Shown here one piece after another: positions 52,182 to 61,455 of a stretch of DNA of 64,000 nt; positions within the stretch are counted from its first letter, which is position 1, and each line of letters opens with the position of its first letter. The position numbers and the translations under genes are program-made. The notes beneath the pieces were generated by a model. It had not been told where the DNA came from and ran no database searches. It saw nothing but the letters and a program-made list of their open reading frames with translations. The stretch is taken from contig CAYFWF010000005.1 of NCBI GenBank assembly GCA_964346815.1, positions 1 through 64,000 of the forward strand, written 5' to 3'. This stretch comes from CAYFWF01 sp964346815 (lineage in GTDB: Bacteria; Acidobacteriota; Aminicenantia; Aminicenantales; Aminicenantaceae).

Positions 52182-53922
52182 CGAGAAAACTGTGTTGTTT
52201 GCCTTTTCTGTAAAAATATTTGGTGGTCACCTTTCCTACTAACCCTGCCAGGATAATCAAGGAAACCAGATTCGGAAAGGCCATCAATGCATTGGCCATA
52301 TCTCCTATGTACCAGACAATATTCAAATGGACACCTTGGATGATCGACCCGATAAAAAGCAAAAAGATGAAAGCGATTCTGAAGGGATACACAATCCTGA
52401 CACCAAAGATGTACTCCAGACACTTCTCCCCATAGTAGCACCAGCCTAGAAGCGTTGAATAGCCGAAAAGGAAGGAACTCAGTGCAATGATATATCCTCC
52501 GAAGGGAATGACCGAATCGAAAGCTGCTGCTGTAAGTTCGGTGGATGTTAAATTTTCCGGGGATCCGAAAGCGGCCGTCTTAAGATACATTCCGGTGATG
52601 ACTATGGTTAAAGTTGTCAGTGTGTTCACCACCAGAGTGTCGATAAAAGTGCCTGTCATTGCGATCAATCCGTTTCTTGATGGGTCCGAGGATTTTGAGG
52701 CAGATTGAGCGATGGCTGCAGATCCTAATCCAGATTCATTGGAGAGGAGGCCTCTGCGAACCCCGATGCTGATAGCCAGTTTGACAGAAGTCCCGACCAT
52801 GGCGCCCCCAACCGCCTTTGCTGAAAAGGCAGATTTAAAAATAACAGAAAAGGCAGCAGGAAGATTGGCGATGTTAGCCAGGATGATAACTATGGCTCCA
52901 CAAAAATAAAGGACGATCATGGTTGGAACCAGCCTCTCGGAGACACTTCCTATTCTCTTGATTCCACCGAGAATGACCGCTCCTACCATGGTGGTGATAA
53001 CCAGACCGGTCAACCAGAAAGGGACGCTGAACTGGTCGTTAAAAATCAAAGCCATGGAGTTAGATTGGGCCATGTTTCCCGTTCCGAAGAGGCATGTGAA
53101 GGCACCGCAGATAGCAAAAAACATCCCCATGAATTTAGCGATGGCCAGGTTTTTTATGCCATAACGGGCATAGTACATCGGCCCGCCCGACATTTCGCCG
53201 CGCTCGTTCTTTATCCGAAATCTGACTCCGAGAAAACCCTCGGCATATTTGGTAGCCATTCCGAAAAATCCAGCAATCCACATCCACAGGGGAGCTCCTG
53301 GACCTCCGGTGGCGATAGCCGTAGCCACTCCTGCGAGGTTTCCGTTCCCGACCGTAGCAGCAAGAGCTGTCATCAAGGCGGCATAAGGAGAGATATCTCC
53401 CTCCTCTTTCTCTGATTTATCTTTATGCATGGCACCACGCAAGACCATTTTCAGCGAAAGGACAAGTCTCCGGACCTGGATAAAACGTGTAAAAATGGTC
53501 AGCAGGATTCCTATAGTCAGCAGAAGAGCCACCATCAACGGAAACCACATGAAATCGCTCGCTTCTTTGGTAAAAACAAGTGCCTTGTCCAAAAGGGATA
53601 GAGAAAGAAGCACATCGATGACTTTCGTCTCTGTATCCTCGGCGATGACAACCTCTGTCTCGAAGGGGGTCAGGCTGTAAAGGTCCATCTTCAGTATGTA
53701 TCTGCCTGGCCTTAGGTCCTCATAAATGTAATTCCCTTCCGGGTCGATCTCGGCCTTGGTGTATTTTTCTTCTCCTACAGGCATGAGCAGCATGTTTCCA
53801 TGTGCGTAAGGTTTTCCTTCGGGAGAAAGTGTGACCTTGCCCTTAATATCTGCGGCATTCAGGGATGCGCTCCCAGACAAGAAGATCATTATGGAAAGGA
53901 AAATAAACAGTCTTTTCTTCAT
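52168..53922 (-). CDS. Alanine/glycine:Na+ symporter with secreted N-terminal domain
   Basis: A 584-residue AGCS-family (AlsT/DagA-like) symporter with an extra N-terminus. Residues 1-24 are a signal peptide (RLFIFLSIMIFLSGSASLNA), and 25-105 a carboxypeptidase-regulatory-like beta-sandwich (IKGKVTLSPEGKPYAHGN, GNYIYEDLRPGRYILKMDLY). From about 120 the transporter begins: TRFIQVRRL, then the signature ALMTALAATVGNGNLAGVAT, TGGPGAPLWMWIAGFFGMAT and GVRRGLLSNESGLGSAAIAQ. Normal AGCS proteins start at the first TM, so this is a fusion. GAGGAAATC precedes the ATG. It sits eight bases after an NSS transporter. Confidence 0.87.
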   Translation of the reverse strand: MKKRLFIFLSIMIFLSGSASLNAADIKGKVTLSPEGKPYAHGNMLLMPVGEEKYTKAEIDPEGNYIYEDLRPGRYILKMDLYSLTPFETEVVIAEDTETKVIDVLLSLSLLDKALVFTKEASDFMWFPLMVALLLTIGILLTIFTRFIQVRRLVLSLKMVLRGAMHKDKSEKEEGDISPYAALMTALAATVGNGNLAGVATAIATGGPGAPLWMWIAGFFGMATKYAEGFLGVRFRIKNERGEMSGGPMYYARYGIKNLAIAKFMGMFFAICGAFTCLFGTGNMAQSNSMALIFNDQFSVPFWLTGLVITTMVGAVILGGIKRIGSVSERLVPTMIVLYFCGAIVIILANIANLPAAFSVIFKSAFSAKAVGGAMVGTSVKLAISIGVRRGLLSNESGLGSAAIAQSASKSSDPSRNGLIAMTGTFIDTLVVNTLTTLTIVITGMYLKTAAFGSPENLTSTELTAAAFDSVIPFGGYIIALSSFLFGYSTLLGWCYYGEKCLEYIFGVRIVYPFRIAFIFLLFIGSIIQGVHLNIVWYIGDMANALMAFPNLVSLIILAGLVGKVTTKYFYRKGKQHSFLDAKK

Positions 53923-53930
53923 GATTTCCT

Positions 53931-55289
53931 CTATTCAGCGATGGTCTTGATGAAATATAGAATGACGAGTATCGCAATCGGCGATAGATACTTCACAGAA
54001 AAGGACCAGAGGGACCGCAGCTTAAACCGTGGATTGCCGGAAAGGACTTCTCGTACAGCGTTTTTCACTCCCCAAACGTATCCCACAAAAATGCAGATCA
54101 ACAGGGCTCCGATAGGCAAAAAGAGAGAGAGAAAGATAAAGTCCATGTTCCCCATAAAATTGATTCTGGTAAAAAAGGCCAATCCCCCTGCAGACAGGGC
54201 CGATGGAATCCCTAAAAGGAAAACGAAAAGGCCCATCAGGTATGCGGATTTTTTTCTTGACCATTTCCGCTCATCCACGAAATAGGCGACAGGAACTTCC
54301 AGAAGTGAGATGGTTGAGGTCAGGGCTGCGATCGAGAACAGGCAAAAGAACAGAGTGCCGAACAGGATGCCCCCCGGAATCTTGGAGAAGATCAGGGGCA
54401 GGACTTTGAAAACGAGCCCAACGCCGGCAGTAGGGGCGATTCCCGGGATAGCGAAAAGAGTGGGGAAGATGATGATTCCGGCTAGGAAAGCGATGAGGGA
54501 GTCGAAAAAACAGACCCAACCTGCCGAGGTGACTAGGTTGTCAGATTTCGAGATATAGCTTCCATAGGTCAACATAATTCCCATTCCAAGGCTCAGGGAG
54601 AAGAAGGCCTGTCCCATAGCGAACAGGACCAGTTTTCCACTCAGTTGAGAAAAATCTGGCTTGAGATAAAAAGAGATCCCCTGCCCTGCTCCGGGCAAGG
54701 TCAGGGCTCTCACGGCAAGAAAGACGATCAAGCCGAACAGGATGGGCATCAAGATCTTTGTCCATCTTTCAATGCCGCTCTTAACCCCCTTGGATACGAT
54801 AAATGTCGTGATCCCCATCATAACCAGGAAGTAAAGGATAACCTGAAGAGGATCCGAACTGAATTCTGTGAATATTTTATCCGACAGTTCGCTCGTTATG
54901 CCGGCCCTGAACGAACCCGTGGCCATTTTTACGAGGTAACCGGCAGACCATCCCGCAATAACGGCGTAATAGGAGAAAATACATACAGCAGTCAAGATCC
55001 CAAAATAACCAATGAGTTTCCAGAGGCTTCCGGGTTTGATGAATTCAAAAGCTCCTGCGGGATTTTTTTGGGAATATCGTCCGATGACGAGCTCTGCCAG
55101 CATCACGGAAAAGCCGATAAAAGCCACGGCCAGAATGTAGATCAAAACAAAGAGGGCTCCTCCGTTCTGGCCCACAACCATGGGAAAGCGCCAGATGTTT
55201 CCCAGCCCGATAGCAGAGCCTGCGGCTGCAAACACAAAGGCGACTTTGGAGCCCCAGTTACCGCGTTGGTTCAAATCCAGATTTTCCAT
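53931..55289 (-). CDS. NSS-family Na+-dependent amino-acid transporter (first copy)
   Basis: A 452-residue neurotransmitter:sodium symporter (LeuT/TnaT/MhsT fold) with eleven or twelve helices. The unwound TM1 is FAAAGSAIGLGNIWRFPM, where Na+ and the amino acid bind; SVMLAELVIGRYSQKNPAGA is the second signature. TM8 has TSTISLLEVPVAYFVDERKW. It likely takes up hydrophobic or aromatic amino acids. Promoter at 55361-55390; it leads the AGCS symporter and flippase-like genes. Confidence 0.9.
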   Translation of the reverse strand: MENLDLNQRGNWGSKVAFVFAAAGSAIGLGNIWRFPMVVGQNGGALFVLIYILAVAFIGFSVMLAELVIGRYSQKNPAGAFEFIKPGSLWKLIGYFGILTAVCIFSYYAVIAGWSAGYLVKMATGSFRAGITSELSDKIFTEFSSDPLQVILYFLVMMGITTFIVSKGVKSGIERWTKILMPILFGLIVFLAVRALTLPGAGQGISFYLKPDFSQLSGKLVLFAMGQAFFSLSLGMGIMLTYGSYISKSDNLVTSAGWVCFFDSLIAFLAGIIIFPTLFAIPGIAPTAGVGLVFKVLPLIFSKIPGGILFGTLFFCLFSIAALTSTISLLEVPVAYFVDERKWSRKKSAYLMGLFVFLLGIPSALSAGGLAFFTRINFMGNMDFIFLSLFLPIGALLICIFVGYVWGVKNAVREVLSGNPRFKLRSLWSFSVKYLSPIAILVILYFIKTIAE

Positions 55290-55360
55290 TTCCCCGCTCT
55301 AGAATCGTGATGGTGACGGATTTCATTTTTTTCCAGTAATTATTATCACAATAGTCCGAG

Positions 55361-55390
55361 ATTGTAAAAGAAATAATCGAATAGAGTCAA
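55361..55390 (-). promoter_or_regulatory. Promoter of the NSS/AGCS/flippase operon
   Basis: TTGACT (55390-55385), 18 bases, TACAAT (55366-55361) on the minus strand. Box sequences and spacing match the promoter at 6714-6743 exactly. Confidence 0.6.
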
Positions 55391-55436
55391 CCATATCGAA
55401 GACCATCGAGCAGCAGGCTGAATTCTGGAGTGCGTA

Positions 55437-56804
55437 TCATCCAGAGATGGTGAGAACAAATATGAGAATAAGGATGATCGCTGCGGGTGCCAAAAATTTT
55501 ACGTTGAACGCCCAGAGAGGTTTAAGTCTGAAGGCTGAGCTTCCAAAGGATATCTCCTTGAGGGCATTTTTGACTTTCCATACGTACCCAACGAACAGGC
55601 TGATGAGCAATCCGCCCAAGGCCAAGACGATGTTGCCGAAGACAAGGTCCATATGTTTCATGAAATTCCATTTGGTAAATAGCTCCACTCCTCCGTGAGA
55701 CAGTCCGGAAGGAAGGCCGAGCAGAAAGCAGAAGAGGCCGACCAATAGAGCAGCCTTTTTCCTTGACCAGTTTTGTTCATCGACGAAATAGGCCACAGGA
55801 ACTTCCAGCAGCGAGATAGTTGAAGTCAAGGCTGCCACCAGGAGGAGGAAAAAAAAGAGGATGCCAAAGATATACCCGCCGGGAATTTTCGAGATGATGA
55901 TCGGGAACACCTGGAACATCAATCCTGTGCTGGGTTCGAATTTATCCGGAGTGAGACCAGGCGTTGCAAAAAGGGTCGGGAAAACAATGATACCCGCCAA
56001 TAGCGCGATCAACGAATCGAAGAAGCATACCCAGCCCGCAGAGGACACCAGATTGTCCTTTTTGGAAAGGTAGCTGGCATAGGTTATCATGGTCCCAATC
56101 CCTATGCTCAGGGAAAAAAAAGCTTGTCCGACAGCAAAGAAAATGACCGTGGTGTTGAGCTTGGTGAAGTCAGGTTTAAGGTAGAAAGAGAGACCAGTCC
56201 CGGCTCCGGGTAAACTTACGGCTCGGATGGCCAGCAAGATAATGATCCCAAAGAGCAGAGGCATTAAAAATTTGGTCCATCTTTCGATGCCTGCTTTTAC
56301 CCCTCTGGAAATAACGAGAGTGGTCAAACCGATAATCACAAGCAAACAGAGAATGATCTCGAGGGGCCGGGCAGCGAAACTGGTGAAAAGGGCATCTGAG
56401 GCTTGCCAGGTTATTTCTCCTTTGAACGTGCCCCCGAGCGTTTTGTAGAAATACCCGAAAGCCCACCCGGCTACAACGCCGTAAAAGGAAAGGAAGCTGG
56501 CACATCCAAAAACACCCAGATATCCAGCCAGTTTCCAGAGAGAGCGAGGCCTTATCGCATCATAAGCACCGACTGGATTCTTGGCTGCATGCCTGCCAAC
56601 CGTAAATTCAGCCAGCATGATTGTGAATCCGATCATGATTACGGCCAAAACATAGACCAGAACAAAGATAGCGCCACCGTTGAGTCCCACCATCAAAGGG
56701 AAGCGCCATATGTTTCCCAATCCGATGGCAGAACCTGCAGCCGCGAACACAAAGACTGCCTTGGATCCCCAGCGGCCTCTTATATCCATATCCTGATTGC
56801 CCAT
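55437..56804 (-). CDS. NSS-family Na+-dependent amino-acid transporter (second copy)
   Basis: A 455-residue paralogue of the neighbouring NSS gene, sharing runs such as FAAAGSAIGLGNIWRFP, SAGWVCFFDSLIA and TSTISLLEVPVAYFVDE. Differences cluster in the external loops (GLTPDKFEPSTGLMFQVFPI), which may change substrate choice. GAGG nine bases before ATG 56804 supports that start; an in-frame ATG at 56939 would add 45 unlikely residues. It is a recent-looking tandem duplication, though a promoter lies between the copies. Confidence 0.9.
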   Translation of the reverse strand: MGNQDMDIRGRWGSKAVFVFAAAGSAIGLGNIWRFPLMVGLNGGAIFVLVYVLAVIMIGFTIMLAEFTVGRHAAKNPVGAYDAIRPRSLWKLAGYLGVFGCASFLSFYGVVAGWAFGYFYKTLGGTFKGEITWQASDALFTSFAARPLEIILCLLVIIGLTTLVISRGVKAGIERWTKFLMPLLFGIIILLAIRAVSLPGAGTGLSFYLKPDFTKLNTTVIFFAVGQAFFSLSIGIGTMITYASYLSKKDNLVSSAGWVCFFDSLIALLAGIIVFPTLFATPGLTPDKFEPSTGLMFQVFPIIISKIPGGYIFGILFFFLLLVAALTSTISLLEVPVAYFVDEQNWSRKKAALLVGLFCFLLGLPSGLSHGGVELFTKWNFMKHMDLVFGNIVLALGGLLISLFVGYVWKVKNALKEISFGSSAFRLKPLWAFNVKFLAPAAIILILIFVLTISG

Positions 56805-56990
56805 TTCTGTCGACCTCGATTCGTTTCTCGATCCCTGTATTTCCCTACTTTTAGCACAAATGTCAATTTGATGAAAGGGAAGATTCTGTTTTTCTGATTG
56901 ATGATTGGCAAGGGTGAAAGCCAAGGAAAATAGAATCATCCTTTTATTTCTGATAGAATGTGTAATCAGACCTGAAAAGGAGGTTCGAAC

Positions 56991-58193
56991 ATGTCCGCTG
57001 TTCAGATTAAGCCGGATGTTTATTGGATCGGAGTCAATGACCGAATAACCGATCTATTCGAAGGATTGTGGCCCATCAGCCAGGAAGGAGTGTCCTACAA
57101 TTCCTATCTTATCGATGATGAGAAGACCGCCGTTATAGATCTCATTAAATCTTTCAAAGGAGATGATTATTTTACCCGGATAGAAGAGCTGACCGAGATT
57201 TCTAAAATCGATTATATCGTTGTCAATCATATGGAGCCCGATCATTCTGGACTGCTGCGGACTCTGAGGAGAATAGCTCCAGATGTTAGACTGATAGGTT
57301 CGGAAAAAACAAGAAAAATGCTGGAGGATTTTTTTTCCATAAGGGAAAATGTTCACGTTGTCAAGGATGGGGATACCCTCTCTTTAGGTAAGCACACCCT
57401 CCAGTTTTTCATGACTCCATTTCTGCACTGGCCTGAAACCATGATGACATACGAACCTTCCAACCGGATACTCTTTTCCTGCGACGCGTTCGGCGGCTAT
57501 GGGGCCATCCGCGGCGCCATTTTCGATGACGAGTGCACGAGTCCTGATTTTTACCAGAAGGAGGCTCTTCGGTACTATGTCAATATTGTAGCGAACTACA
57601 GCACAAGAGTTCTCTCTGCGATTGAGAAATTGTCCGAAACATCTGTGGATGTGATCGCTCCCTCCCATGGATTGGTATGGCGAAAAAATGTTTCCCGCAT
57701 CGTCAACCTGTACAAGAAATGGGCCGAGTATGCGTCAGGAAAGTCCGAGCCTGGTATCACACTCGTTTATGGATCGATGTACGGCAACACCGAAGTCGTG
57801 ATGAATGCAGTGGCCCAGGGAATCTCTCGAACGGGAACTCCCGTGGAGATCTTCGATGCTGCCCGGACACACGTAAGCTACATCCTCCCTTCTCTCTGGA
57901 CTCAGAGAGGAGTCCTTGTCGGCGCTCCTACTTATGAAGTGGCTCTTTTCCCCCCCATGGCGGACGTTTTGAACATGGCGGTAAGGAAACGGATTAAGAA
58001 TAAAATAGCGGGCTATTTTGGCAGCTTCGGTTGGAGCGGAGGCGCTTTGAGAGAAATGAAAAAGATTATAGAACCCCTGAATTGGAATATGGTCGATTCA
58101 TTTGAGTTTATGGGCAGTCCCACAGAGGCAGATATCAAAAAGGCGGAGGAATTCGGTGCTCAATTTGCAGAAATTGTGAAGAAGGAAGATTGA
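56991..58193 (+). CDS. Flavodiiron protein (FprA type)
   Basis: A 400-residue A-type flavoprotein that reduces O2 to water or NO to N2O. The metallo-beta-lactamase domain (1-250) keeps the di-iron ligands: HMEPDHSG (H, E, D), HWPETMMTY (H), SCDAFGGYG (D) and SHGLVW (H). The flavodoxin domain (about 258-395) has the FMN loop YGSMYGNTEVV. No rubredoxin is fused. AAGGAGG seven bases before the ATG is an excellent ribosome site. Such enzymes mark anaerobes that must survive oxygen exposure. It stands alone, divergent from the NSS genes. Confidence 0.94.
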   Translation: MSAVQIKPDVYWIGVNDRITDLFEGLWPISQEGVSYNSYLIDDEKTAVIDLIKSFKGDDYFTRIEELTEISKIDYIVVNHMEPDHSGLLRTLRRIAPDVRLIGSEKTRKMLEDFFSIRENVHVVKDGDTLSLGKHTLQFFMTPFLHWPETMMTYEPSNRILFSCDAFGGYGAIRGAIFDDECTSPDFYQKEALRYYVNIVANYSTRVLSAIEKLSETSVDVIAPSHGLVWRKNVSRIVNLYKKWAEYASGKSEPGITLVYGSMYGNTEVVMNAVAQGISRTGTPVEIFDAARTHVSYILPSLWTQRGVLVGAPTYEVALFPPMADVLNMAVRKRIKNKIAGYFGSFGWSGGALREMKKIIEPLNWNMVDSFEFMGSPTEADIKKAEEFGAQFAEIVKKED

Positions 58194-58283
58194 ATTCCCG
58201 GGTTCTCTTTTATATAAAGCTGTCTTTGCAGAAACATCAATATCCCTGATATCCCTTTCCTGCTGTCAAGGCGTATTTTGTTC

Positions 58284-58312
58284 TTGATTGAATGGACAAA
58301 AGATACTATAAA
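58284..58312 (+). promoter_or_regulatory. Promoter of the Tat-type DUF362 gene
   Basis: TTGATT (58284-58289), 17 bases, TATAAA (58307-58312). The leader is about 48 bases and ends in GGGAGG before the TTG start at 58366. Confidence 0.55.
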
Positions 58313-58365
58313 TAGAGTTTCTATATATCTACTATAGTTCCTTTGAATGAGATAGGGAGGAAAGT

Positions 58366-59676
58366 TTGAATTTTCCAAGGAAGACAAAGAGGATGGGTCG
58401 GAGAAGCTTTTTGAGGTGGACTGGTAAAGGGCTTCTTTTTTCGACCATGAGCCCTCTGATTCGAAATCTCTATTCCGAGACATCCATCTCCAACCATCTC
58501 TTTTGGATCAAGGATATACCGCTTCATCCATTCGTTGCATGGAGAGGACCGAATTATCATGTAGGAGTGGACTGTCTGCTCCACAGGATGGGAATGAAGG
58601 GATTGAAGTTCTACCGGTCTGAAGAGCATACATTGCTGAGCGATCCCCTGGGTCTGATAGGGTCTGATGATGTGGTGTTGATAAAAGTCAATGCTCAATG
58701 GAAGTACAGAGGCTGCACGAACAGCGATCTGGTGAGGGGGTTGATACAGAGAATATTGGATCATCCAGAGGGCTTCACCGGTGAAGTGGTGATTTTTGAG
58801 AATGGACAGGGAAGAGGAAGTCTCTTTTGTGACACCCATAGCGCCTACGGCAATAACGAGGTTCACGCAAATGCAGAGGATGAGGCCCATAGTTTCATGT
58901 ATCTTGTGAATCAAGTTTTTAACGATCCAAGGGTCTCTGCATATCTTCTCGACCCCATCCGGAAAACTTTTATCGGCGGTTCCGATCATGTCACTGACGG
59001 ATACAGAATTTATCAGAATGTTTCTTATCCCTGTTTCACCTCGTCCGGTGGCCGCAGGGTCGAGTTGAGGGAGGGGATCTGGAACGGAGAAGGTTTTGAT
59101 CCCAATCTCAAATTGATAAACTTTCCCGTGTTGAAGCACCACGATCAAGGCGGCTCAGAGATTACGGCGGCCCTCAAGAATTTTTATGGAGTGGTCTCGA
59201 TGGCAGATGGCCAGGTCAAATATCGTCACTACGCGGGTTTAGGAGAGACCTGCGGGAAGATGGTTTCTTCGGTGCGCACTCCGGTGTTGAATATCCTGGA
59301 CGCTATATGGGTATCCCATACTTCGCTCAAGGGATATCCTGCCCATAGAACTTTTCGAGCCAATCAGATTTTGGCCAGTCAGGATCCTGTGGCCTTGGAT
59401 TATTGGGGAGCGAAACATATCATGTATCCCATAGACTTCAACTGGAGACATCATCCTGATTTTCCAGGAATATATTATTGGCTTCATCAGGCAAAAAATG
59501 CCATCAACAAAAGTGAAAGCTTGTACAGTCCAGAAAAGGGAATCTTTTTGAAGAAATCGACCCATGACGAGCAAGAGATGAAAATCCATGTGTTGAGCTC
59601 CTATGAGTACATTCGGAACGGCATCGAGCGGATATTCCAAAAGGATCAAAACAGGAGAGGTCTCACCGTCAAATAA
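58366..59676 (+). CDS. DUF362 protein with Tat-type signal
   Basis: A 436-residue exported DUF362 protein, a distant relative of the one at 26605-27636. GRRSFLRWTGKGLLF is a twin-arginine signal, so it should be exported folded, possibly with a cofactor. DUF362 segments are DDVVLIKVNAQWKYRGCTNS, LKLINFPVLKHHDQGG, ALKNFYGVVSM and ASQDPVALDYWGAKHI. It starts with TTG, GGGAGG five bases upstream. Having one cytoplasmic and one exported family member in the window is notable. Function unknown. Confidence 0.83.
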   Translation: MNFPRKTKRMGRRSFLRWTGKGLLFSTMSPLIRNLYSETSISNHLFWIKDIPLHPFVAWRGPNYHVGVDCLLHRMGMKGLKFYRSEEHTLLSDPLGLIGSDDVVLIKVNAQWKYRGCTNSDLVRGLIQRILDHPEGFTGEVVIFENGQGRGSLFCDTHSAYGNNEVHANAEDEAHSFMYLVNQVFNDPRVSAYLLDPIRKTFIGGSDHVTDGYRIYQNVSYPCFTSSGGRRVELREGIWNGEGFDPNLKLINFPVLKHHDQGGSEITAALKNFYGVVSMADGQVKYRHYAGLGETCGKMVSSVRTPVLNILDAIWVSHTSLKGYPAHRTFRANQILASQDPVALDYWGAKHIMYPIDFNWRHHPDFPGIYYWLHQAKNAINKSESLYSPEKGIFLKKSTHDEQEMKIHVLSSYEYIRNGIERIFQKDQNRRGLTVK

Positions 59677-59787
59677 ATTCATTTTCTACTGGACTGGATT
59701 GAGCTTTAAAATCTGTCAATTCTTAACATTTAAATCGATCGATAAATGTGGTAATATAGCTGGCGATTCGTTGTACTGAGGTCTGAT

Positions 59788-60249
59788 ATGGGATCTGATT
59801 GGAGAGATGACTTAAGGAGCTTTTTCGAGGAATTCACTATCGTCGAAACGAGCAAAAAAGAAACACTCGAAGACTTTGACCAGTTTTGTGAGTTCATTGC
59901 TGAGCCCGCATTCGAAAGCTTGGCTGAGGCGCTCAAAGAATTCAAGATAAAGGCGAGGTCCCAAAGAGTTAAAGGGAAATCCATTACTTTTCAGACGAAT
60001 TTTCCGGGATTGCGGATCGATAACTTTCAATATACCATCATCCTTCCGAAAAATTCTGTAGAGTTGAAGTTGAAGTTGCAGATCAGGGGGAGGAAGAACT
60101 CGAAAAGTCTTTTGGACAAAGAAGAGGTGGCATTCATGGAATCTGTGAGCCCAAAAGGTGTTTTGAAGTTAAAAAAAGAAGATATAATCCAGGATGTTCT
60201 CGGGCACTACCGCAATTTCGTTCTCGCAGCGCTGACGTCTCCTGAATAG
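59788..60249 (+). CDS. Conserved-looking small soluble protein, unknown
   Basis: A 153-residue protein I cannot assign. An acidic helical N-terminal half (DDLRSFFEEFTIVETSKKET, then FDQFCEFIAEPAFESLAEAL) is followed by a beta-rich half (KGKSITFQTNFPGLRIDNFQ, VELKLKLQIRGRKNS) and a final helix. There is no signal peptide or metal motif. GAGGT five bases before the ATG supports translation. It is alone between a DUF362 gene and the convergent radical SAM gene. Confidence 0.65.
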   Translation: MGSDWRDDLRSFFEEFTIVETSKKETLEDFDQFCEFIAEPAFESLAEALKEFKIKARSQRVKGKSITFQTNFPGLRIDNFQYTIILPKNSVELKLKLQIRGRKNSKSLLDKEEVAFMESVSPKGVLKLKKEDIIQDVLGHYRNFVLAALTSPE

Positions 60250-60351
60250 TCCGGTTTTTTTTCTGGAAATTCTTTTATACCCTGGCATATCGAAACTCGT
60301 GGAGACTTTTGATAATTTGTCCGTGCTGGCGGGGCCGAAAGAGAGGGGGAA

Positions 60352-61296
60352 TCAAAACCAGATCAGCCGCAGCTTCTCCCTCTTATCCAGCCGGGTAATT
60401 CCTTCCTCTTTTGCCCATTCTAAAGCCTGGTTGAATTCTTCAGATGTGATTCTCCTCTGTAAGGGGGAATTCGAGGGGATATCGCCGCAGGGATAGTATT
60501 GGTCCATGATATTTACATAGGTGTTCGATGAGATCTCAGTGGCGAGAAAATGCATCACCTGTTTGGTTCCGGCTAGTCCCTCCGGAAGGACCAGGTGGCG
60601 GACCAGGAGGCCGCGAAGAGCGATTCCTTGGTCATCCATCTGAAGATCCCCCACCTGTCGGTACATCTCTTTGAGTGCAGATCTCGCTGCTTTCGGATAA
60701 TCAGGTGCCTGCGAATACCGCCGGGCCACATCACCTTGGAAGTATTTGAAGTCCGGCATGTAGATGTCGAAGATCCCATCCAAAAGTCGTAGAGTCTCGA
60801 TAGAATCGTATCCCCCGGTATTGTAAACAAGGGGGATCGATAATCCCTCTTTTATAGCGATCGGGAGAGCATGCAGAATTTGTGGGACAAAGTGGGTGGG
60901 ACTGACGAAGTTGATGTTGTGGCAGCCCAGCCGTTGAAGTTCCACCATCATCTGAGCCAGCCTTTCGAAGGAGACTGTTCGTCCTTCTCCCAGATGACTG
61001 ATCGAATAGTTCTGGCAGAAAAGGCATCTGAGGTTGCAGTGGGTGAGGAAGATCGTTCCTGATCCGTGACGCCCTACAAGGGGCTTTTCTTCCCCAAAGT
61101 GGGGCGAGTAAGAACTCACCTGGGTAAGCCAGCCGGCTTCACAGAAGCCTTTTTCGCCCTTGGTCCGGTCAACTCCGCAGTTGCGCGGGCAAAGAGAACA
61201 AGGTTCGAGCATGCGTTCGGCTCTTTTCATAATTTCCGGAAAGCGGCCAGTTTCATAGGTGTTAAGGTACGCCGGAGAGAAGCTTTTTGAAGTCAT
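60352..61296 (-). CDS. pflX: PflX-family radical SAM protein
   Basis: A 314-residue radical SAM protein of the COG1313/PflX group. THCNLRCLFCQNYSISHLG holds the CxxxCxxC for the 4Fe-4S cluster. Before it, CSLCPRNCGVDRTKGEKGFC gives an extra cysteine set typical of PflX, and GSGTIFLT is a shared stretch. It resembles pyruvate-formate-lyase activase, but no glycyl-radical enzyme is in the window and the substrate is unknown. A TATAAT lies ten bases before the ATG and no ribosome site is visible. Confidence 0.87.
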   Translation of the reverse strand: MTSKSFSPAYLNTYETGRFPEIMKRAERMLEPCSLCPRNCGVDRTKGEKGFCEAGWLTQVSSYSPHFGEEKPLVGRHGSGTIFLTHCNLRCLFCQNYSISHLGEGRTVSFERLAQMMVELQRLGCHNINFVSPTHFVPQILHALPIAIKEGLSIPLVYNTGGYDSIETLRLLDGIFDIYMPDFKYFQGDVARRYSQAPDYPKAARSALKEMYRQVGDLQMDDQGIALRGLLVRHLVLPEGLAGTKQVMHFLATEISSNTYVNIMDQYYPCGDIPSNSPLQRRITSEEFNQALEWAKEEGITRLDKREKLRLIWF

Positions 61297-61306
61297 TTCT
61301 AAAAGG

Positions 61307-61337
61307 ATTATAACATATGGCCGTCTCTCTTATTCAA
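61307..61337 (-). promoter_or_regulatory. Candidate promoter of pflX
   Basis: TTGAAT (61337-61332), 19 bases, perfect TATAAT (61312-61307) on the minus strand. The spacer is long; the ATG at 61296 follows ten bases later. Confidence 0.4.
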
Positions 61338-61418
61338 TCACGGATTTGGAATCGCTCCCAATACCAGGTGAGCTGCTCTGTGTTTGATGGCTAAAAATGG
61401 GTCGAGATGATAGAAAAC

Positions 61419-61447
61419 TTGTTTTTTTTTGAGTCAGAGGATATAAA
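61419..61447 (+). promoter_or_regulatory. Promoter of pgeF
   Basis: TTGTTT (61419-61424), 17 bases, TATAAA (61442-61447). The ATG at 61456 is eight bases later, again predicting a leaderless message. Confidence 0.5.
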
Positions 61448-61455
61448 AGAGTAAC

